Below, in pieces: positions 48,213 through 52,045 of a stretch of DNA of 52,045 bases. Numbering within the stretch: the first letter of the stretch is position 1; each line of letters begins with the position of its first letter. The stretch comes from a virus. The translations under genes were made by a program, and so were the position numbers. The DNA lies in IMG/VR virus record IMGVR_UViG_3300047376_000089, positions 1 through 52,045 of that record. One strand, written 5' to 3'. Under the pieces are notes generated by a model. The model worked only from the letters and a program-made list of their open reading frames with translations. It was not told where the DNA came from and made no database searches.

Positions 48213-49982
48213 TTATTTACGTGAAGCCAATCCACCAGACTTCATCATTCCTCTACGTGGGTCGTTTGCATCAGGGTCTTCTTTAGGTTTACTCATTTGC
48301 TCTTGTGTTTTAGCTACAGTTTGTATTGGGGTCATACCTTTTTTAACAAGACCTTGTTCTTTAAATTTTTCTGCTGTTTTTTTAATTTGATCTTTTCGAT
48401 CAATTATACTTTGTCTTTTTTTCTTTCTGTCTTTTTTTCTTTTTGTTCTCATAGCTGTAACAGAGCTAGGTTTATCTGCTATTACTCCTGCAGATGTAGT
48501 ATCTTTTATAACAGGACCAGATTCTAATACTTCATCTGTTTGTTTTTCTATTGATCTAGTATTATTTCTTACTTTATTTCTTCCACGTAAATTAGAAGTT
48601 TGTGTTTGATCTATAACATTTGTTACAGTAGAAAGTGTATCTGCTGCAGTTTCTGGGTCTTTAATACTTTCGATATAAGCACGTATATCTTCATCTGCCA
48701 TTTGAAACTCTGCTCTTTGCATTTGCTCTGCACTACTTGTTATATATTCTGGTTGTTGCTCAAACTCACCCATCATTTCTGCTCTTTGCATTTGTTCTGC
48801 ACTGCTTGTTATATTTTCTTTTTTAGGTTTAGTAAACTCGCCCATAAATTCTGCTCTTTGCATTTGTTCTGCAGTGCTTTCAAAATTTTCTTCTTTAGGT
48901 TTAGTAATACCTTCATTTACTGCTTCATCTATAGAACCTGCCATTGATAGTTTTTCTATATCTGCATCCGTAGTCTCTGCATTAATTTCACCTGCTTTTT
49001 TTGTTAACTCCCCAACCTTGGCATCTATTTCAGTACCCTTTTCTATTCCTAGTAAAGATTTAAAAGCACCTATTACTGTACTCTGTGCTTGTTCAAGTAC
49101 ACTCTGTCCTTCTGGTGACATACGTTTCTTAACAGCTTTTAATGCAGCAACTGAATCTGTTAGCCCTGCTTTTTCTGCCTCTTTAATACGAGCATCTATA
49201 GTATTATTAAGTTTTCTTTTTTCATTTTTTAATGCACCAAATACAAATGCACCTACTACTGGATTTAATGCAGCAGTTGCACCTGCAGCCATATTACCAT
49301 AGGCACTTACTTTTTCTGCTTCTTTAATGTACATGTCTAATGGAGAACCTGCCCAACTACCTGCCTCAGTAAAAGCATTTACAACAGGTTTCTTTTCACC
49401 ACCACCGCCATCATCTTCTGCAGGTGCAGGTGTTTCTGCTTCAGTTTCTGTTGGAGCTTGACCTACAGGAAAATACCCTGCAGGAATTGGGTACACAGGT
49501 TCACCATTTAAAAATGGAATAAATAAACTTTCACCTTGTGCATTTTTGTATTCACGGTTATCTTGATCTGATGGATTAAACATAGGTGTTATAAATTTAC
49601 CTGTTTGTGCTTGTATAACTCCACCCTGTGCCATTTCTTTTGGCTCATCTGAACCTTCAACAATAACTATGTCTGCCATACCAAATGGCATATCGTCAGG
49701 TAGTGTGGCTTCATCACCATTACCCATCTGACCCATAGCTTCCATTTTCTTTAAACCCATCTTAGCTTCTTGACGCATGTTCATAAGATTGTTAAGACCA
49801 ATGTATCGTACAACGTCAGCAGGAAAAACAAACTCACCTTCACTTACCATAGCAGGTATATCATCACGAACTTCTTCTTTAGTAGAACCAATAGGTACAT
49901 CGTTTCCAGATACAGGGTCTACTTCTCCACCCTCATCTTTTAAACCACCTTCGTTAAACAATTCCATTTGTTTTTCATACAT
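48213..49982 (-). CDS. Large accessory virion protein with AEQMQRAE repeats
   Basis: A 589-residue protein between portal and scaffold. The N-terminus has the well-known marine phage pattern DDIPAMVSEGEFVFPADVVRYI and a MAQGGVIQAQTGK unit (117-129). A hydrophobic stretch follows (AAGATAALNPVVGAFVFGAL, about 232-251). AEQMQRAE is repeated three times (371-378, 395-402, 418-425). The C-terminus is very basic and ends KSGGLASRK. A head-tail or ejected protein is likely, but I know no experimental role. Confidence 0.72.
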   Translation of the reverse strand: MYEKQMELFNEGGLKDEGGEVDPVSGNDVPIGSTKEEVRDDIPAMVSEGEFVFPADVVRYIGLNNLMNMRQEAKMGLKKMEAMGQMGNGDEATLPDDMPFGMADIVIVEGSDEPKEMAQGGVIQAQTGKFITPMFNPSDQDNREYKNAQGESLFIPFLNGEPVYPIPAGYFPVGQAPTETEAETPAPAEDDGGGGEKKPVVNAFTEAGSWAGSPLDMYIKEAEKVSAYGNMAAGATAALNPVVGAFVFGALKNEKRKLNNTIDARIKEAEKAGLTDSVAALKAVKKRMSPEGQSVLEQAQSTVIGAFKSLLGIEKGTEIDAKVGELTKKAGEINAETTDADIEKLSMAGSIDEAVNEGITKPKEENFESTAEQMQRAEFMGEFTKPKKENITSSAEQMQRAEMMGEFEQQPEYITSSAEQMQRAEFQMADEDIRAYIESIKDPETAADTLSTVTNVIDQTQTSNLRGRNKVRNNTRSIEKQTDEVLESGPVIKDTTSAGVIADKPSSVTAMRTKRKKDRKKKRQSIIDRKDQIKKTAEKFKEQGLVKKGMTPIQTVAKTQEQMSKPKEDPDANDPRRGMMKSGGLASRK

Positions 49983-50190
49983 TTTTTAGTACCTCATCTC
50001 TTAGTAATTTAAGTCTACGTAATTGATATACTGCACCTTGTGCTCTATGCATTGCAGTGGCATTATCTGATTGTTCCATTATTCTGTGTTGTTGTTCAAT
50101 TAAACTATCTAAATAGTTGTCAAATTTATCCCACTGGGCTTGGTTGCTGACCAACGCCTTGAGCTTGTTGAGGTGCTCCCTGTCCTGCAT
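49975..50190 (-). CDS. Small helical protein between portal and accessory gene
   Basis: A 71-residue helical protein (MQDREHLNKLKALVSNQAQW, NYLDSLIEQQHRIMEQSDNA, QLRRLKLLRDEVLKNV). It begins inside the end of the portal gene (65-base overlap in another frame) and overlaps the next gene by eight bases, a layout found in other marine podoviruses. Unknown role, probably in head assembly. Confidence 0.7.
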   Translation of the reverse strand: MQDREHLNKLKALVSNQAQWDKFDNYLDSLIEQQHRIMEQSDNATAMHRAQGAVYQLRRLKLLRDEVLKNV

Positions 50191-52045
50191 TACCTGTAAA
50201 TCCTTGTTCCTGTGGTAGTGGTGCTTGGCCTACGCCTATGTTACCACCACCTGCTCCTGATGTATCCATTGGGTTAGCTCCTGCAGGTGCTCCCTCTGGT
50301 GTCGGCTGTTCTGTTTGCATACCTTTCATAAGTTCTGCTTGCAGTGCAGCTTCGTCCATATTGTTAGTTACTTTGTCAGGGTCAAGGTCAAGAGACTTTG
50401 CAATCTCTCTAATAATATATTGAAACTTAGCAAATGGTGCAAGTGCAGGGTTGGAAGATACTTGCAAGAATTGCATTAGTCGTTGACTACGTACTTCGTT
50501 AGCCATCAGTGATTCAGTACCACGTGCTTTAACTTCTAAGTCACCACGCATCTCTGGGTCAAAGTCAAACTGCATATTAAATCTAAACAGCCCTTCACCA
50601 AGAGGACGTAGTAAGTAGTCATCTATATTTTTAATTACATTCTTAATGCCGCCACTGGCTGCACCCATAAGCATACTAATACCACTAGCAGTTCTACCTA
50701 CACCAGATACACCTGTTTGCCCATGTGCAAATGATGGAAAGCCAGTAGACTCATCTGCTAGTACTCGTGCCTTATCAAATAGTTGTAAGTTCTCACCTGC
50801 AACGTTTGGAAACTTAGTGCCAAAGATAGCTTGTCCTGGTGCTCCACCTTGTCTCCTAAACACTTTGCCTGGATATACTGATAGGTCTTGTCCTGGAACT
50901 AAGTTAGTTTCATCCACCTCTATCAACAAGTTGCCTGACAGTACAGCATTATCTACAGCCATTCGCATAAAACCATTCATCAATGTCTGTGTATCGTCCA
51001 TGTTTTCAGCAATACCTACACCAAAGAATGAGTATGGGTTTAGTTCATATGGTACAGCTTGATATGGAATACGAGCAGGTTTAAACGGATTAAGAACCAT
51101 ACGGATTAATTTACCATTACAAATCCATACGTTTGCTTGTAGTTCATCAAATGCTGATAGTTCATCTGGAATATCTACACCTTGATCTTCAAGCATCTCA
51201 ACGTCACACATACCCCAATACTCTAGTACTTCAAATCTTTCTACACCGTGTTCTGGTGCATAGTCAGATAGATCATCTTCCCAGTATTGTTTGTCGTAGT
51301 TCTCACCAAGTGATATAGCTTCATCAATAACTGAACTACGAAAGTATGGACGTTTCTTTAATGCTCTAATTTGTGTACGAGAAAGTTTATGACGTTCAAT
51401 TACATACTGTGCTTCGTCCATGCTGTTTGCATCTGGATCAGGATAAAAGTTCCACACAGATACATGAGATACCTGTGGTATTGTTTTCATTACAGGATTG
51501 TATTCACCTTCTTCATCCCAGTTAGGATACTCTTTATCTACAGCAAATGGTCCTTTCATTACACCTGTACCAAACAGTGCCATTTCAAAAGCAGTGCTTC
51601 GTAAGTGTTTAGATGCAGAGGACTCTTCTAATTGATCCTGTATTTTCTTTTGCATCTTCTTTGCTGCAATCATTGCAGGACTAAATGTAATAGCTGTAGC
51701 TGTTTTGCCTACACCCTCTTTAACATTATCAATACCCTCAAACTTATCCTTAATAGGACCAAGCATTTCATTTAATGTTTTAAGTGTAGCACCTGCAGGA
51801 AATTCTTTACCGTCACCTTTAAAACCATATGGATTAACATCTTTGTCTAAACCATTTTCACGCATCTGTTCTGGTTCAGCAGGATCAAAACTTACATCTG
51901 CAACTACACCATCTGGTAATTCGGTAGGTTCTATTGATAAAGGAAAACGATTATTAGCAAAAAGTACATCAACGATTTGTCCATATGCTGCCAAAGTTTT
52001 TGTCTTAGTAACCTTAATAAATATCCTAGATTTTTCTGCCTCAGT
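50126..52045 (-). CDS. Portal (head-tail connector) protein, N-terminus cut by window edge
   Basis: 639 residues are visible and the frame stays open to the last base of the window, so the true start lies outside; the TTG at 51994 is not the start. The part at the edge (RIFIKVTKTKTLAAYGQIVD) and the central pattern (SVWNFYPDPDANSMDEAQYV, ERHKLSRTQIRALKKRPYFR, TAFEMALFGTGVMKGPF) are those of podovirus portal proteins. The C-terminus is Gly/Gln/Pro-rich. Portal forms the 12-subunit ring through which DNA is packaged. The missing terminase should lie just upstream of it. Confidence 0.92.
   Translation of the reverse strand, partial: TEAEKSRIFIKVTKTKTLAAYGQIVDVLFANNRFPLSIEPTELPDGVVADVSFDPAEPEQMRENGLDKDVNPYGFKGDGKEFPAGATLKTLNEMLGPIKDKFEGIDNVKEGVGKTATAITFSPAMIAAKKMQKKIQDQLEESSASKHLRSTAFEMALFGTGVMKGPFAVDKEYPNWDEEGEYNPVMKTIPQVSHVSVWNFYPDPDANSMDEAQYVIERHKLSRTQIRALKKRPYFRSSVIDEAISLGENYDKQYWEDDLSDYAPEHGVERFEVLEYWGMCDVEMLEDQGVDIPDELSAFDELQANVWICNGKLIRMVLNPFKPARIPYQAVPYELNPYSFFGVGIAENMDDTQTLMNGFMRMAVDNAVLSGNLLIEVDETNLVPGQDLSVYPGKVFRRQGGAPGQAIFGTKFPNVAGENLQLFDKARVLADESTGFPSFAHGQTGVSGVGRTASGISMLMGAASGGIKNVIKNIDDYLLRPLGEGLFRFNMQFDFDPEMRGDLEVKARGTESLMANEVRSQRLMQFLQVSSNPALAPFAKFQYIIREIAKSLDLDPDKVTNNMDEAALQAELMKGMQTEQPTPEGAPAGANPMDTSGAGGGNIGVGQAPLPQEQGFTGNAGQGAPQQAQGVGQQPSPVG

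Noticed and set aside
51992-51994. TTG as portal start
   Set aside because: The same frame continues with portal-like sequence to the window edge, so the gene simply runs out of the window.

Overview
The window is most of the genome of a tailed double-stranded DNA phage with a short, T7-like tail. The best match I know is the marine HMO-2011 group of podoviruses, which infect alphaproteobacteria such as SAR116, Roseobacter and SAR11. The main clues are a family A DNA polymerase carrying a DnaJ-type zinc finger inside the protein, split primase and helicase genes, ThyX, a B12-dependent ribonucleotide reductase, T7-type endonuclease I, a tyrosine integrase, T7-like tail tubular proteins and an HK97-type capsid. 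The DNA is AT-rich and the genes are tightly packed, with many ATGA and TAATG overlaps. The exact genus and the host are inferred from recalled similarity, not from a search.

Layout. (1) 1-5385, minus strand: about 18 small genes ending in a lysis cassette (putative holin with an EF-hand, M15 endolysin, spanin). It also holds a small outer-membrane-barrel-like protein, a DUF1127 protein and several Lys/Gly-rich proteins. (2) 5386-6307: a 0.9 kb divergent control region with no convincing gene. It holds operator-like repeats, a possible minus-strand promoter, a set of small hairpins of one design, and one copy of a palindrome that recurs in the early genes. (3) 6308-11791, plus strand: many small early genes of mostly unknown function, plus a SleB-type wall hydrolase. 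(4) 11875-27339, plus strand: DUF932 protein, integrase, primase, helicase, GIY-YIG-like protein, ThyX, DNA polymerase, putative ssDNA-binding protein, PD-(D/E)XK nuclease, endonuclease I, DUF3310 protein, DoxX-like protein, class II ribonucleotide reductase and MazG-like protein. (5) 27337-27371: a bidirectional terminator between the two converging arms. (6) 27372-52045, minus strand: virion genes. Read in transcription order from the right edge they are portal, small protein, large accessory protein, scaffold, major capsid, decoration, fibre and adaptor proteins, tail tubes A and B, fibres, and three or four internal virion proteins.

Both ends of the window cut a gene: the spanin at base 1 and the portal at base 52045, both on the minus strand. 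No terminase is present. If the genome is circular or circularly permuted, the lysis arm continues into a missing segment with the terminase and then into the portal, so all minus-strand genes would be one late block. No phage RNA polymerase was seen. Several intergenic sites resemble sigma-70 promoters with a TGATATAAC extended -10, which suggests that host RNA polymerase transcribes the phage.
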